Assembly: GCA_034509925.1 (NCBI GenBank)
Contig: CM067529.1
Coordinates: 6,357,001 to 6,421,000 of the forward strand
DNA length: 64,000 nucleotides
Reading direction: 5' to 3'
Origin: Hirudinaria manillensis
Lineage: Eukaryota; Annelida; Clitellata; Hirudinida; Hirudinidae
A program made the position numbers and the translations under genes. The notes beneath the pieces are model-generated. The model had not been told where the DNA came from, searched no databases, and was given only the letters and a program-made list of their open reading frames with translations. Below, one piece after another: positions 14,488 through 31,000 of the stretch; the stretch's first letter is position 1; every line of letters begins with the position of its first letter.

Positions 14488-17307
14488 ATGTTCATCCGGC
14501 CGAGGAGTTCCGTGGTTACTTTGAAGCTTTCGTCTGGTTATGACATTCCGGTTGTTGGTCTTGGAACTTGGCAGGTATTTTCACAATTTCACTTTTTCAT
14601 AATTTTTATGTTTGTTTGGGTCATGTGATTTAAGTGGTGGTTAGATAACATTACACATTTTTGTAAGGCTAAACCTGGAGAAGTTGGAAATGCTGTCACT
14701 GAGGCCATTAAAGCTGGATATAGGCATATTGACTGCGCATATATCTACGGAAATGAGAAAGAAATTGGCATTGCTGTGAAGACCTGCATTGACCAGAACA
14801 TTGTTAAGAGGGAGGAGCTATTTATAACAAGCAAGGTGAATTTAGTGAGCACATGCAACGAGAGTTTTTGATGATGTATAATGGTTTTGTAGCTTTGGAA
14901 CACTAAGCATCATCCAGAAGATGTTGTGCCTGCACTGCAAGAATCATTGAACAATCTGCAGTTGGAATATTTGGACCTTTACTTGATCCACTGGCCGATT
15001 GCATTCAAGGTGATGGATTTTATTCTTTTATTTAAGCTTTATCTGTTTAGATTTTCATTTTTTAACTTTAGAGAGGGGATACTGTTTTTCCTCAAGATGA
15101 TAAAGGCAACCTCATTTATGATGACGTCAGCTATGTTGACACATGGAAAGTTAGTCCAAGTTTCAATTGATTATGCATTGAGAAGAATTTGGTTTCTTGT
15201 TTAAAACTAATCATTCACACGATGTCCCTAAGCTGATAAAACAGTCTTTGTTTGCTTTATAAAAATGATGACGTACATATTTCTTAGAATTGCAAACAAG
15301 ACCAATAAAGTTACTGTTCATGTAATTTATTTGATCTTTATATTATAAACTAATTTATGAATGAAGTACTTGTCAAAAATGTGCCTCCAAGATCTGAATG
15401 TATTCTTTGGACTTTCATCATTCTCATTTGCATTTACTGTGGATGTTTTATTTCAAATGTCAAATATATTATAACCATTGCGGTGGAGCACCAATAGGAT
15501 CGGAGCGTGGCATCCTATTGTGCAAGGCCGCTATAAATAGCCTCGTGGCTATTCCGCTCGCGATCTTGTGAATAGATAACGAAGCTGCTGTAAACGTTGT
15601 TCTAGACTAGATATCCTTCAATTAAACGATACAATAATAACAATGAAATATATTGTAAATGTGATGCTCTTGAAAATATCTTTGAGAATTTGTCCCATGG
15701 AAATTCCTATTGAGGAAGTCATGATTTGATGAGAACTGATGGCAAGTGGAAGGGTTTCATGACTTTTGAAGCAGTTTCTTCGGTGGATGCTTCGAAGAAA
15801 TTCTGATCAGTTTAAGCTGGAAAAGTAGTAAAAAGTATTCACAAACGAGATACCTGAAGAGTGGTGCGCAAACAAATCATGTCAGATTGACTACATGAGG
15901 CTATTGCAGACATTACGGCTGGTATTTTGTTTTAAAGCAACACATTGGTTAAAGGTGGTGATAAGATGATGAAGAATGAAAGGAGATCTTAATGATATTT
16001 GTGGAAGCATATTGAGGTGGTCCGACGACCCTGACGACCTTGGAATTCCGGGCACGGGGTTTAATTGATTGGCATTGCATCAATGCATTTGGTCGAAGAT
16101 GAATTACTTTAGATTAATCTTTTTAGATTCATGAGCTCAGTAAGCCATAAGAACCATTTAGGTTCCAAAATCACATGATATTTGTCATAACATCACAAGG
16201 GTTGAAATTATATAAATAATTAAGTTGCCACATTTAGATTGAGTCACCAACTAACTTTCTTATCTTTTCTTTTGATAAGGTTCCTCTAATTTTTCACAGG
16301 AAATGGAAAAATGCGTGTCGCTCGGACTCGTTCGAAGCATTGGAGTCTCGAACTTCAACAAAAAACAGATTAATGATATAATTGGCTCTTCCACACCACT
16401 GAGTGTACTCCAGGCAGGACTGGTGTTTTAATTAATCAATGTAATCTAACTGCTAACAATTTTTATAAATGTCAGGTGGAAGTCCATCCTTATTTGCAGC
16501 AAGAAGAATTGTTGGAGTTTTGCAAAGAAAGGAACATTGTAATGACTGCATACAGCAGCTTTGCATCTCCCAACAGACCTTGGTAATCTTTTTTACCAAA
16601 TTATGAATCATTCAAAAACAAATAAAAATTTAATCGCGTTCCGGTCGACGTCGTTTGCCGTGAAAAATTATCCCGAATAACTTTTGCGAGGGCGGATCCG
16701 TCGAAGGAGGAGAGGGTGCTCGACGAACCGATCCTGTCGAAAATCGGGGAGAAACACGGCAAGACTCCTGCCCAAGTCATACTGAGGTGGCTCCTCCAGA
16801 GAGGCATCGTCGTCATTCCAAAGAGTACCACGAGCTCAAGGATTATCAGTAATTACAAGGTCAACTCTTTATTATCTTGATTTTTTATCACAATTACCAC
16901 CAATCCAACTTGCTTTTATGTTAATTAAAAATTGCTCCTCGAAGTACAGGTAGTTGAGTGTTGACCTACTAGGATCAACAGTTGCACAGATTTTTCTCAT
17001 TCATATTTCCTGAGCTTTAGTATTACTACTCAATAAAAGAATAATTTAATATCAGCTTTATATCATCAAAATAAATCCCAGGTCTTTGATTTTGAGCTCG
17101 AGTCTGGTGCCATGAAGGAGATTGCACTGCTGAATCAGAACAAGAGGGTCATTCTTCCCATGGTGGAGAGAGACGGGTGAGTCTCTTGTACGAAGCCTTC
17201 AAATTGACCGAGTACATTGCAACAAATGTTTTTGCTGTCCCAGGGGATTTGTGCCAAGGGACTTGAAGGCACCACATTTTCCATTCACTGCCGAATTCAA
17301 GGGATAG
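14488..17307 (+). CDS. Aldo-keto reductase, AKR1-type
   Basis: Nine exons: 14488-14574, 14668-14835, 14893-15009, 15072-15149, 16300-16413, 16476-16582, 16691-16859, 17082-17176 and 17244-17307, giving 332 residues, the usual AKR1 length. The enzyme reduces aldehydes and ketones with NADPH in the cytosol. The catalytic tetrad is complete: Asp51 and Tyr56 ([11 protein letters not shown]), Lys85 (FITSKLWN) and His118 (LIHW). Further family motifs are GLGTWQ near the start, [16 protein letters not shown] and [10 protein letters not shown], the last in the cofactor-binding region. An upstream in-frame ATG at 14434 would add 18 residues; I chose 14488 because AKR1 proteins begin shortly before the [15 protein letters not shown] segment. 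The intron after exon 5 starts with GC. The exact subfamily (AKR1A, AKR1B or other) cannot be settled by eye. Confidence 0.95.
15458..15642 (+). mobile_element. Possible solo LTR in an AKR intron
   Basis: A 185-bp segment begins TGTCAAATA and ends AATAACA. It is richer in GC than its surroundings and has a TATAAATAG box near its middle followed by an AATTAAACG-like stretch, the order seen in short Ty3-type LTRs. No internal retroelement sequence is adjacent and no clear target duplication was found. This is a weak call; it may simply be an unusual intron segment. Confidence 0.22.
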
Positions 17308-17646
17308 GCATGCCTCATTTATCCAGATGCCTTGTTGCTGAGTTCACAGCATACGCCAACAGATCAAGCATGTTTCGTTAAAATTTGCCTCACAAATACT
17401 TAAAAATTTGTTATTGCTTCTGACATTCTGTTCTTTCCTTAATAACAAAGCTCCAGTGAGCCGAGTGCAGCACGAGGGAGATCATGCGTGGCCGATATTA
17501 TAACTAAATCAAAACACATCAAATTATATGAACATTACGCAGAAGTCCAATCGAGTCGCTTAGCCTTAGAAATGTGAAACAAAATCAAATGATCAATTCA
17601 AAACGAAACATTTCTCCGAGGAAATTGCGTTAAGCGGTTCGACAGT
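17308..17646. other. Convergent 3' ends of AKR and GEMIN2
   Basis: 339 bp between the stop codons of the two genes, which point at each other. It must contain both 3' UTRs. No further ORF seen. Confidence 0.7.
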
Positions 17647-19428
17647 TCATATTTTATTATCGGCCAAGTCTTTCTGGTCAAAATATCTGGCAATTAAGCA
17701 GATGAGGAGGTTAAGAGAACCCAATCTCTCGTCTGAGGGAGATTCCTGTCAAAAAAGAAGTTTGAAAAGATTAATTTGTGGGATTCTGCTAGCCACGAGT
17801 TTCTTTAGGACTGACCATCTCGGCCCTTGTCGCTGCACAAGACCTGGCAACGTCCCTGAGGACTGAACACGTGTCTGGATCAAGAGGCTTCTCCAGACAA
17901 ACCAACAAGCTATAAAGCCAACTTCCCTGAAACAAATAAATCGTCACCAGAAAGTGCAGAAAAGCATGCACAAAACTCTGATACATACCAATCCCAGAGA
18001 GAATTCCTGAACTTTCATCCATTCGCTGTGGTATTGGAGCAGTTGTTGAACCAAAGGCTGCAACGCAAGTGATGTCAATGTTGCAGTTAAAGTAAATGCA
18101 TCAAACGTTGCTTTAACAAAGATTGGCATGCATTCTCGCTTATGCATTGATGTCCAATAAATATATCTTTGTGCAAAAACATTTAAATTATAGATTGTAA
18201 AACACCCAGCTTAATTTAATAGATTCTGAATGCCTCAGTCTTGTCATGCAAATTCTAGTTGTGATGTCAACTTGTACATAAAATTGTTATCAAACAATAA
18301 CCCAATCAAATTGATAATCCAATCAAAGTTTATGTTTGCAATTGTTTGTAATTTGAAATTTAGTAATGCCATATGTTAAGATGCTGTTTAATTACCTGGT
18401 TGAAATGAGCCACAACACTCAATAGCGGAAGGTGGCCGCCATCACCCTCAAGACTTCCGTAACAAAAAGATTGCCAGGCCCTCTCGTTATCTCTAGATGG
18501 CTAAAAATTAAACCATTCGTTAACACGCAAATTTACAAAAGAAAATATTAATTATGAGGCAGACTCTAACAATACTTACAAGTTGTGACTTTAGATTTTT
18601 CTTGGCTGAGTTGGATCTGTGCTTGTAAAATTTCTTTAAGTAAAATATGAATTCGTGTAGACATATTGATTAATTCGTGAGCGTGGTATTTCAAAGCGCC
18701 AATATTCTACCTGTCTCACACTAGAAAATTCAGCTTCCTGTTTTTGTTGCCATTCAAGACTTGGATAAAATTCATTCGGTGCACTTTCCTTTCTGTTGGT
18801 CATCTGAAGAAATAATCATTTAAGTTTGAAAACATCTATGGAATGTAACTATTTTATGGAAATATATGCTCATTCTGCAAATAATTACCAAAATTAATAA
18901 CCAGGAGGAAGCAGGATCAATGTTATTGCCAATTGTGATACACTTGATCAATAAGATGTCCCATGAATACTTAAAGGCTTTATTCTAGTATTCCACATTT
19001 TATGGTTATTCTACTACTGGTATGTTGCTTTAAAAATTTCTTGCTCAATGACTACAAAAGTAATATTTAATAAATAAAGACTAACCGTTACTGGAAATGT
19101 CTTTACATCGCAACATGATTTCTGCTCGAATTTTGCAACTTTTATTTCTTCACATTGCCTCGCTTCCACTCTAAATTTTAAGTAATATAGTAAGTGACAT
19201 GAATCATAAAATCCGAACTGTTTCAAAGCATCACGTTTTAAATCCTTGACCTAAAAAGTCTAACAAACGTTACGCACAAATAAAAACAATAAATAAAGCA
19301 TTTAAAACGAACATAACTCGCTTGAGATATTCCATACCACAAGACGGTGATGAGTCCAAATCGATGAATTCATCTACGCCTAGTTCGACCGGAAAGGCCT
19401 GTTCCATGAAATCATCATTTTCATCCAT
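17647..19428 (-). CDS. GEMIN2: GEMIN2, SMN-complex subunit
   Basis: Eight exons, in gene order: 19313-19428, 19086-19170, 18711-18803, 18580-18633, 18396-18500, 17989-18057, 17816-17926 and 17647-17745. Phases join to 243 residues (human about 270-280). GEMIN2 wraps the Sm core in the SMN complex during spliceosomal snRNP assembly. Matching segments in family order are [38 protein letters not shown], the FCYG region, [27 protein letters not shown] and the C-terminal [19 protein letters not shown]. The fit to the human protein is nearly gap-free over the last 100 residues. The first intron uses a weak donor, AT|GTTCGT, chosen because it gives an ungapped match across the junction. The N-terminal acidic segment ([10 protein letters not shown]) that contacts Sm proteins is present. 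Confidence 0.95.
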
Positions 19429-20252
19429 TTTCGAAATAACCGCTAATGTTTAAATGTTTCAAAACACGAAATTCGGCTGTTTAAAACAATTCGATACGAA
19501 CAGAAAACACTGTTGTCACAGCCGTTTAATAAAACGTAAACAAATCGTTATACCCATAAAAGTTATAAGTTGTTGATATGATAAAATTTAAAAAATAAAT
19601 CAATTGTAATATATAACCCATGAACGGTAAAACCGCAGAAAAAAGCATAATTAGTTATTAGTACTTTCAATAATGGAATCTGTCGATGAATGTTTAACGA
19701 ACATTAAAGGTAATGTTTTACAAATATGGATTATCGAAGTGTTGGCCCTTTGGTGCCCGACCTCAGAATGCAAGCCGAATAAAAGGATGAATGGATCTGA
19801 CATTAAAATAGCTGAGGAATGTTACCAAGTATTGGTTGAAACGATACACCACGCATAAACACGATCGAAGAGCTGCACGAGATGAGATTCCAACTTGGGT
19901 TTACTTTGTAGGGAAAACGACCGAACAAAGCAGCAAATTTTGATTGTCGGGTGGCGGCAAATTAAACCTTTCAAAAATAGTAACTTTGACAACCGATGAC
20001 CGCAAGTACAAAGGTCCCAGACGGGATATTTTCGTGCACCCCGCCCTTTCAGCAACATCACAATTTTAACACCTCCACAATGAAGTCATGGGCTTGATTT
20101 GCATTTCAGTTACGTGTAACGTAATTGTAGCTACTTGCAATAAGTCAAAAAATTGAAAAAAAAAGAACCAAAATCAAAAGGCTTTATATATTGATAAACC
20201 AAGAAAAGCATTTCATTGACAAAATCAGCCACCACGTGCAAGACATATATTT
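19429..20252. other. Spacer between GEMIN2 start and KARS1 stop
   Basis: Contains the GEMIN2 promoter side and the KARS1 3' UTR. A 61-codon plus-strand ORF at 19673-19858 runs away from GEMIN2, but it has no recognised similarity and no following exon. Confidence 0.55.
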
Positions 20253-23353
<3,101 letters not shown>

Positions 23354-25061
23354 GATGCAATTTCTGTGAGCGAAACGTGCTATGGTTAGGAAACTCGTCC
23401 AAACAAAAAGTAATCAAGACGGAGAGTTATGTAATTCGAAATTCGGTTAGGAACTAATCCTGAATCTTCTTAAAATAACAAAGCATCCAAACCTGCCCGA
23501 CTATCCACGCTTTGCAAATCTGAACTATTGCATTTAAAGATCGCTAATATGTATACGATTACAATAATTAAAAGACATAATATTTCCACCTATTTGTTTA
23601 TTAAATTTTTTGAATTTTATAAAAATATTTAGTGACATGTTCATAAATTTTTAAATGTTCAATTCAGAAGGCCACGTTTGAATTGTCAAAGTAAAATTTG
23701 TATACTAGTTTTAAAAATATTGCATAAAAATTTTAACCACTGCAAAATAATTAACCGCCGTAAAATGTATGTATTTCCAAGAAAACTTAGCTTTCCTCAG
23801 AAATGTTTTGTTAAAACAAGGGTCTATTGGGCAGATTCGATATTTATGTTCATTTCCCCCCGGAAATAGGAGAATATGGAATAATTTTATTTATAATTAA
23901 ATTTTAATACATTGGAAGCATTAGCTGAAGAAATACACAAGAATAAAAGCTTATGGATAAGCTGCTGATATCATCTGCTGAATGCAGATCTTCATTTATT
24001 GTCATTAATATTAGCATTAATTGCAAAATAATCCGATGAACCAATATCAAATATTCTTCAAATGAAAACACTTGATATAGTAAAAATCAACACATACAAA
24101 TAATTCTTGACACAATGAGAGATCATCGCAAAAATGCGGAACTGCTTGTTACAAATACAAAATTGGACAATCACATGTTGGTCAAATTCACGGCGAGTGG
24201 AATCTAGAAAAAATGCAGTTCGTGGCTATATCCATATTGTATTGGGCATTTTAATGTTTAAATGATATTCTAGTTATCCGAATTAATAACTTCCGGAAAA
24301 GTTATTTCCCATTAGTTGAAGCTAACTTCAACGGCGGCGGCAAAGATCTTGAAAATTTCGCATGCAATGATGTTCATTTAAAAAATAATAACGGTAAATA
24401 ATAACTATAAAATATAAATACATGAAATATTTAACATAACGATGATTAATTTTTGTATATTATAAATGTACGGACCACTAGAACCAGTCAGCACGGTATT
24501 TATTCAAGGTTACAACAACATTATTGCGAAAATCAGCAGCAAAACTCAACTAACTCCGGCTAACGTGCAACGATTTCTGTCGACATTAAACATTTAGCAA
24601 GCAAATAAGAATCAGTGAATAACACATTTGTATAACTTCGTGAAAATCCTATTACATGTTATTCATTTAAATATCTAATGAAAAATTTATTTTGATATGC
24701 GATTTTGCTTCCGTGCAGCGCCTCCACTGGTTGAGGAAAAGATAGCTTTTTGTCTCAATCTCTAAAATTCTTAATTTGAAACAGTTGGCAGATAGAAAAC
24801 TATTCAACACCGAGTGTTCCCCTTAATCAGGTGCATCATCAAAGCCAGCATATTTTTGAGGTCCACAGTTCGACTTATAAAGTCTTGTTGAAACTGATGT
24901 GACTCAGTTGTCGCTTGGAGAAGGTAATGGATATTTCAGGCGGTGAAGAATTTATAATTTTATAATTTTTATCGTTTTTATTGAATTAATAAAATTCATC
25001 TCAAAACTCAATATTTCAATTAAACTAGGGGAATCATTTGCGACGAGTCGATGTTAATGAA
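23354..25061. other. Divergent spacer, KARS1 and thioester gene starts
   Basis: About 1.7 kb, strongly AT-rich, with no convincing exon. It must hold the promoters of both flanking genes, which are transcribed away from each other. The TATA-like ATAAATA around 24410-24422 is not distinctive in this composition. Confidence 0.55.
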
Positions 25062-28000
25062 ATGATGAAAGTGTTTGGGGTTGTCTGCTGCCTTGTTTTG
25101 CTTTTCGCGATTGCCGATTGCCAGAGAGACGTGAGGTTTGTACCACTTGGAGTCCCATTAAATCGTTGGCTGGATTATGTGGAGATATTGACCTTCAAAG
25201 TTTTTGCTAAATTCAGCGCTGCCATAAATTACAAATTCGTAACTGCTAGGTATGTTTGGTTAAATGTGTCGAAAATGAACGTGGTGTGAGTAAAGACTAT
25301 ATGAATTAGGGCTCGTTCCGACCCCCTATCTCGGCAATTGTCGAACGTATATTTTGCTAATCCAGAGTTTTATTGGAATAGCAATTGCTTCGTTCAAGAG
25401 ATTTCAAGCAGGTTTTCTACTTATTTCTCTAAGCTTCATAAGAGATGGATATTATTCCATATAATTATTACATATAATTACAATTAGGAGGGACAGGGAC
25501 AATTTTGGAACAACATCAAATAAGCCAGTAAATCTTTATGGTTATTAAGAATATTGAAGTAATTGAGAAAGCAACAGAAATAATTTATCAAAACATGCCC
25601 TTGATCATAACTGACACCAAGTTTTTTTATTTTATGATTTGTCAGGTCATAATTTCAAGTTATCCAAGATGAGATTTGTTAATACCATATTTTGTTGATT
25701 ATTTTGATACAAATTTTCATTACATTTACATTAATCTTTGAATTTGATGACATAATTATTTTTTCAGAGGTTTTGTGGTTTCATCACTGAAACAATGGAC
25801 CAGAAATGCCACAAATCCTCTTTTGGTATCAAATTTTCTAAAGAATTCAGACCTTCTTGATCTATTCATCAGAGTTGAATTGACATCAGTTGATCATCAC
25901 AATGAAGCTTATGCCCAGGTTTTGGATTATGGAAGAGTCAAAGATGGTGATGGTTTGTATAACTATAATGAGACTTACTAAAAGAAATGGAGTTGAATAT
26001 TAATAAAAAATTAAACCAATATTTAGAAGTATCAGTTAAGTAAATTCTTTCACTTTTAAGCAATTGTTGGATTGTACAGTTGATATAAAAGATGGCTTTA
26101 TAGTGCTTGGTCAACTATGCTAGGCCTTGTGAATGGTTCTATCATGTTTTGAAGATTTTTTATTCTGATCTCTAAGGATTGCTCTATATTAGAATTTTAT
26201 TATAATTTTAAAATTTCAGCTATTTATCAAGTTCCTTCACCAGAACATCCTGGTTCAGAATTCAACCTGAAGGTCACGATTTCCAATTCCAACGAAAGTT
26301 ATTTTTTCGAGAAGGATTTTGAAGTCACGGTGACTTCGCAGAGGAGCTTCTTATTCGTCCAGACTGATAAGCCATTCTACAAACCATCTGATAAAGGTCA
26401 AAGTAGATTCAATGCCATTTCTTATTTTAGTAATTTTTTAATCAAATTGTTTAAATATTGAATGCATAAAATGGTCTTGTTTCATTGTTTCATGAGAGAC
26501 CATCTCCATCAATTGGTTCAAATATTTGTTTTTAAAGCTATAGAAAATGATAAAATTATTTGGTAAAAAATTTTAAAATATCATTAAAATAAGAAATATC
26601 ATTAAAATTATAAATATCATTAAAATAATAAATATCATTAAAATAAGAAATATCATTAAAATTATAAATATCATTAAAATAATAAATATCATTAATCATT
26701 TTTGACCAGTTCGAATCCGTGCCTTGACGTTGGGTGAAGAAGATTTCCTCCCACAGGACAACCAGGTTCATAACATTCATAAAATTCATAAAATTATTAT
26801 CACGATGAACATTGTTTGCATTACAATGTTGTTATTGTCGAAGATGTTTTATAATTCTTATAGATAATAAAGGCTCATATCGCTGATTCCAAAAACACAG
26901 TTGTTGGCCAGTGGCTTAATCCAAATTCAAAATTTGGTAAAAAGCATTAAATTTGTTTTTAATTATATTTTATCATCCTTTTCTTAGAATTGTTTTTTTT
27001 ACTGTTTTCAATAAATCGATATTAAATTAAATGCTGTTCAAGTTAATAATTACAAGTAAAAGCCACTGTAATCCACTGCAGCCTGTGTTGCCACCAATGA
27101 CAATTTGTTTTGTTATTTTTAAGGTTTTTATTGATTAAATCAAAATTTTATTCAAAAATGCTTTATTTATTTAATTAATATTTTGTTTAATCCAGGTATT
27201 TACGACTTCGAGTTTCCTTTGTCTTCAGACCCCAGGCTTGGAAGTTGGGAATTTGTGATAGAAACTCCTTATACAAGGAAAACAAAACAATTCCAAGTCT
27301 TGCAATACAGTTTGTATTGTATTACAATTATTACTTCTTCTGTCCATCTCACAATTGTTGAGCAATTTATTAAATGGTTTTCAAACTAATTTGCAATTTA
27401 TTTATTTCTTTGTATTTGCTTGTATATAATACAATTCATAAAATGTTTTCTGAATTTGTCTATTGAAGGTTTTACCATTCTTATGAATTGCAATGTTTGT
27501 GAATATAATATCGTAATGTAAATTAATATGAATTTAATACAAATTCTCTCCAACGACATTAAATTTATTTTTAATTCAATGCCATGTTCAATGATCTGTG
27601 ACTATTCAGTTACAGACACTTGATTTAACTTTTCTATTTTCTTTACCTGTTTTCTACACCTGTCACTCCTAAAATCCTGTGTATATGTTGTGAGGTTTGC
27701 CTTAGAATACCTTGTCCTATTTTCTGAATTGATGGTTTTCTTTAATCTGCTTATTATGTTTATTTCTATTACCAATTCTAACATCATAGCCTTATGCTTC
27801 CTGAAACCTGACCATTAAGTTATTGTCCTTATCATACTTTAGGAAATGAACTTGCATGACCTAAACTATTTTCTGAATGTACTATTTAAGGCCTTTCAAT
27901 TATGCAGCCCTTCCAAAGTTTTCTGTGAATGTGGAGAGCAACCCCAAATATTTGACGTTCACCTATGAAGTGAACGTCTCTTATAAAGCATGTGCTAGGT

Positions 28001-31000
28001 GAGCAGTTTATATTAGTCAATAGTTTTGTTTATTTTGTTCATTTAATTTTAATTTTATCAATTTGCACTTTAAAATGGTTAGTTCTGAAAGATTATTGTA
28101 TAAAAGATATTTTAATAACTATATAGACTATATCATACATTGTATCAATATATAAATGGTAAATAACAATATTTTTGACATTATTTTTCTTAATTTTATA
28201 AAAGAATTATGGCTTAGAGGGGTTCAAGTTAATAACTGATCAAGGCCATCTCCATATAGCTCCACAAACTCCTTCATGATCTGCCTTTCAGTCTTTTTAA
28301 GTTTTTTCCAACATCATTGAAACCTACTCAGATCATCACGAAGGAGAATTTGATCTTTTCCAAGGCTTGATTGAATTGAGGTGTCATTCATAAAGGAATA
28401 TGGGAATATAGTCTTACCAACAACATTGAATGGAGAAGAAGGATGATCTCAAATTGAAGGATTACATTCATAGGTGTGATGTAGAAAGTAAAAAGGATTT
28501 ATGTAATTGTGGCTTGTTATGAAAAAAAATTATGAACACATCTCAGGGAAGGCATTAAAATCACAGCAAGATATAAATAAGAGAAAGTTTTAAGATATGG
28601 ATTTGGTTGACTTATTAAATAATTATTTGTGGAAGTGGAAACACAGTGGCAATGCTATCAGAAAAGTCAATTTTGATTTCTTTTAAAAATCATTTTCCTT
28701 TTACATGAAATATCTTTGAAATAAGAATATTGATGTATTGGTTTGCCACGTAGATCGTATGTCCATTTGCCGTACACCATTGGTGCGAACTTGTTATAAT
28801 AACAATGCATGCAGATACACTTATGGAAAGCCACTGGCAGGTGAAGCCTTTTTCAAGCTGCCTGATGGAGCGGAGCACATTCACGAGGTTTTTGTTGTTA
28901 TGCTAATTATGTTAATCATGTTGTTATGCTATTATTAACTATGGTTAATTAATATTTATTGTATCTTATATATTGTAAGATCTTTTAATGGGAATTAATG
29001 ATAATAAGTAATTTTTTGTCTTTGTTTTGACGTTAATAATTGTTTTTTTTAAAACTGCGATGTAAAAATGGCAGAGATTGTGAGAATTTTATTTAGAAGT
29101 TCACTCAGTATTTTGGACATTTTTTAAGCTTCGCTCAGATTTTCATGTTTTTTTCTTAACTGGAACTCATGGTCTTTGGAACATCTGGAGATATTTAATG
29201 TCTGTCATGAGAACATGAGTCGTGCCATGTCTGACAATCAAGCATAATTGCAGTTGGACCGCGACGGATGTGCTAAGCTCGACCTTATCAACTATGAAAT
29301 CCTGACGCTGGGATTTCGTTTCAGTCAAAGTCTCGAAGTGTTGATAACCGTCGTCGAAAAAGAAACAGGTATTCATTAACTTGTTGTTGCTGGCATTCGA
29401 GATTCTAACCTTTGAACGACTAATTTGCAGGAATTTCCAGGACCGTTTCTCACAAAACTCCCATTTATAAAGCCATACATCTGCAGTTTTCACCTTTTTG
29501 TAATGATTACTTGAAGCCTGGCATAGCCTATCATTGCTTTGTTAGCCACTGATTTTTAAAACTATAATTGAAGTATTTTGTCAGAGCATATGTATATTAG
29601 ATTTGATGTGGCATTAAACAGTGATTAAATGTTTTATTCCAGATTCAAGCTTATTTTGATGACCACGTGAAAGCAAAAGGAATAAAGTTCAGCATTTACG
29701 ACAGAAATGGTGGCCAAATGGGAGACGTGGTATCCGATGAAGAAGGTTTCATATCAGTGGACATACCTGCCATAGTTTCGGAGAACTTTACTTATCACTC
29801 CTTAAGAGTGAGTTACAAAATAATAATTTCATCAACTCATTTATCTTTCTTTATATCTTCTAGGATCTTTGATTGCCTTCAGTATGAGACTCAAGTTCTC
29901 AAGTTTCGTAAAAGAGAGATTTATTTATATTAAAATTATTTATTTTAAAATTATATTTACTCTGCATTCATATAAACGTTTGTTCATCTGAAATTTGTAA
30001 AACGACCTTTTGTCACATCCAATGTTAAATGCCACTCCATCCTTTGTTTGGAACCAGCAATGTATCCTAAGATTCCAACACGTGCGTGACTAATCAACCG
30101 ATGCACATTCAAACATCTGCTTAAACAGCTAATAATCGATTCGTCAATCTTTTCTTACTTTAATATTCACTGCATCAATTCTTGACTAACTGAAAAATAT
30201 TTGCAAAATATTTATAAATATTTATGAATATTTATGAATCACAAAGAGCATCCTTCAATGGGAATTTCATTTTCCTGTCTTTAAATTATTATGTCTATAT
30301 TTTTTATATATATTCATATATAAGTGCATGAGATTTTAATTATATAATCATTTAATTTCCATTAATATTGGTGTATTTTGAATTTTTAATTGGTAATAAA
30401 AGCTGAATAAAATGCTTCAACTCACACAAGATTGGTCCTGAAAGACCTTACATTCAACTTGATCTGAGCAAAGACTTATTCCTGAGGAAGTGGGTCTCAC
30501 CAAACTCCAACTACTTGGGCGTGATCAACACTGGTGACAAAAATGGCTTCGCACTCGTTGAACCCTTCGACCTGAGGTTCTCTTTGGTCAAGAAAGTCCC
30601 GTCCACGACCGGAGAGGTTTTGTTCAGATACGTGGTGAGGATACATGGTTGACTTCACCATTTTAGGTAATGGCATGGATGAGTGCCAATGTACCATTAA
30701 CACAACACCATTTGTTGTTTTAAGAAAATGGCAATTTTTGGAATATAAATACAAATTATGATTTTATTTACTGAACTTAAATAGAGAACTCTAGAAACAT
30801 TAAAATGTTTTAATAAGTTTTATTTTCAATCAGCTTGCATTTAACTTTGGAATTCTTTAACAAATCTTGATTCTTGTGCAATATTACTTTAACTAGGTCA
30901 ACTAGAATAACTAGTTTGAAATTTTGCACAGGGACCGAGATATATTGCAATATATTTTGTGAGTAATTTCATAATTTTTTCTTCATCTTTTAGGTGTATT

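Noticed and set aside
19673-19858. 61-codon plus-strand ORF upstream of GEMIN2
   Set aside because: No family similarity, no partner exon and no clear promoter; kept only as a possibility.
29883-29894. 12-nt microexon (Tyr-Glu-Thr-Gln) in the thioester gene
   Set aside because: The flanking exons join in phase without it and fit the family better; its donor GTTCTC is weak.
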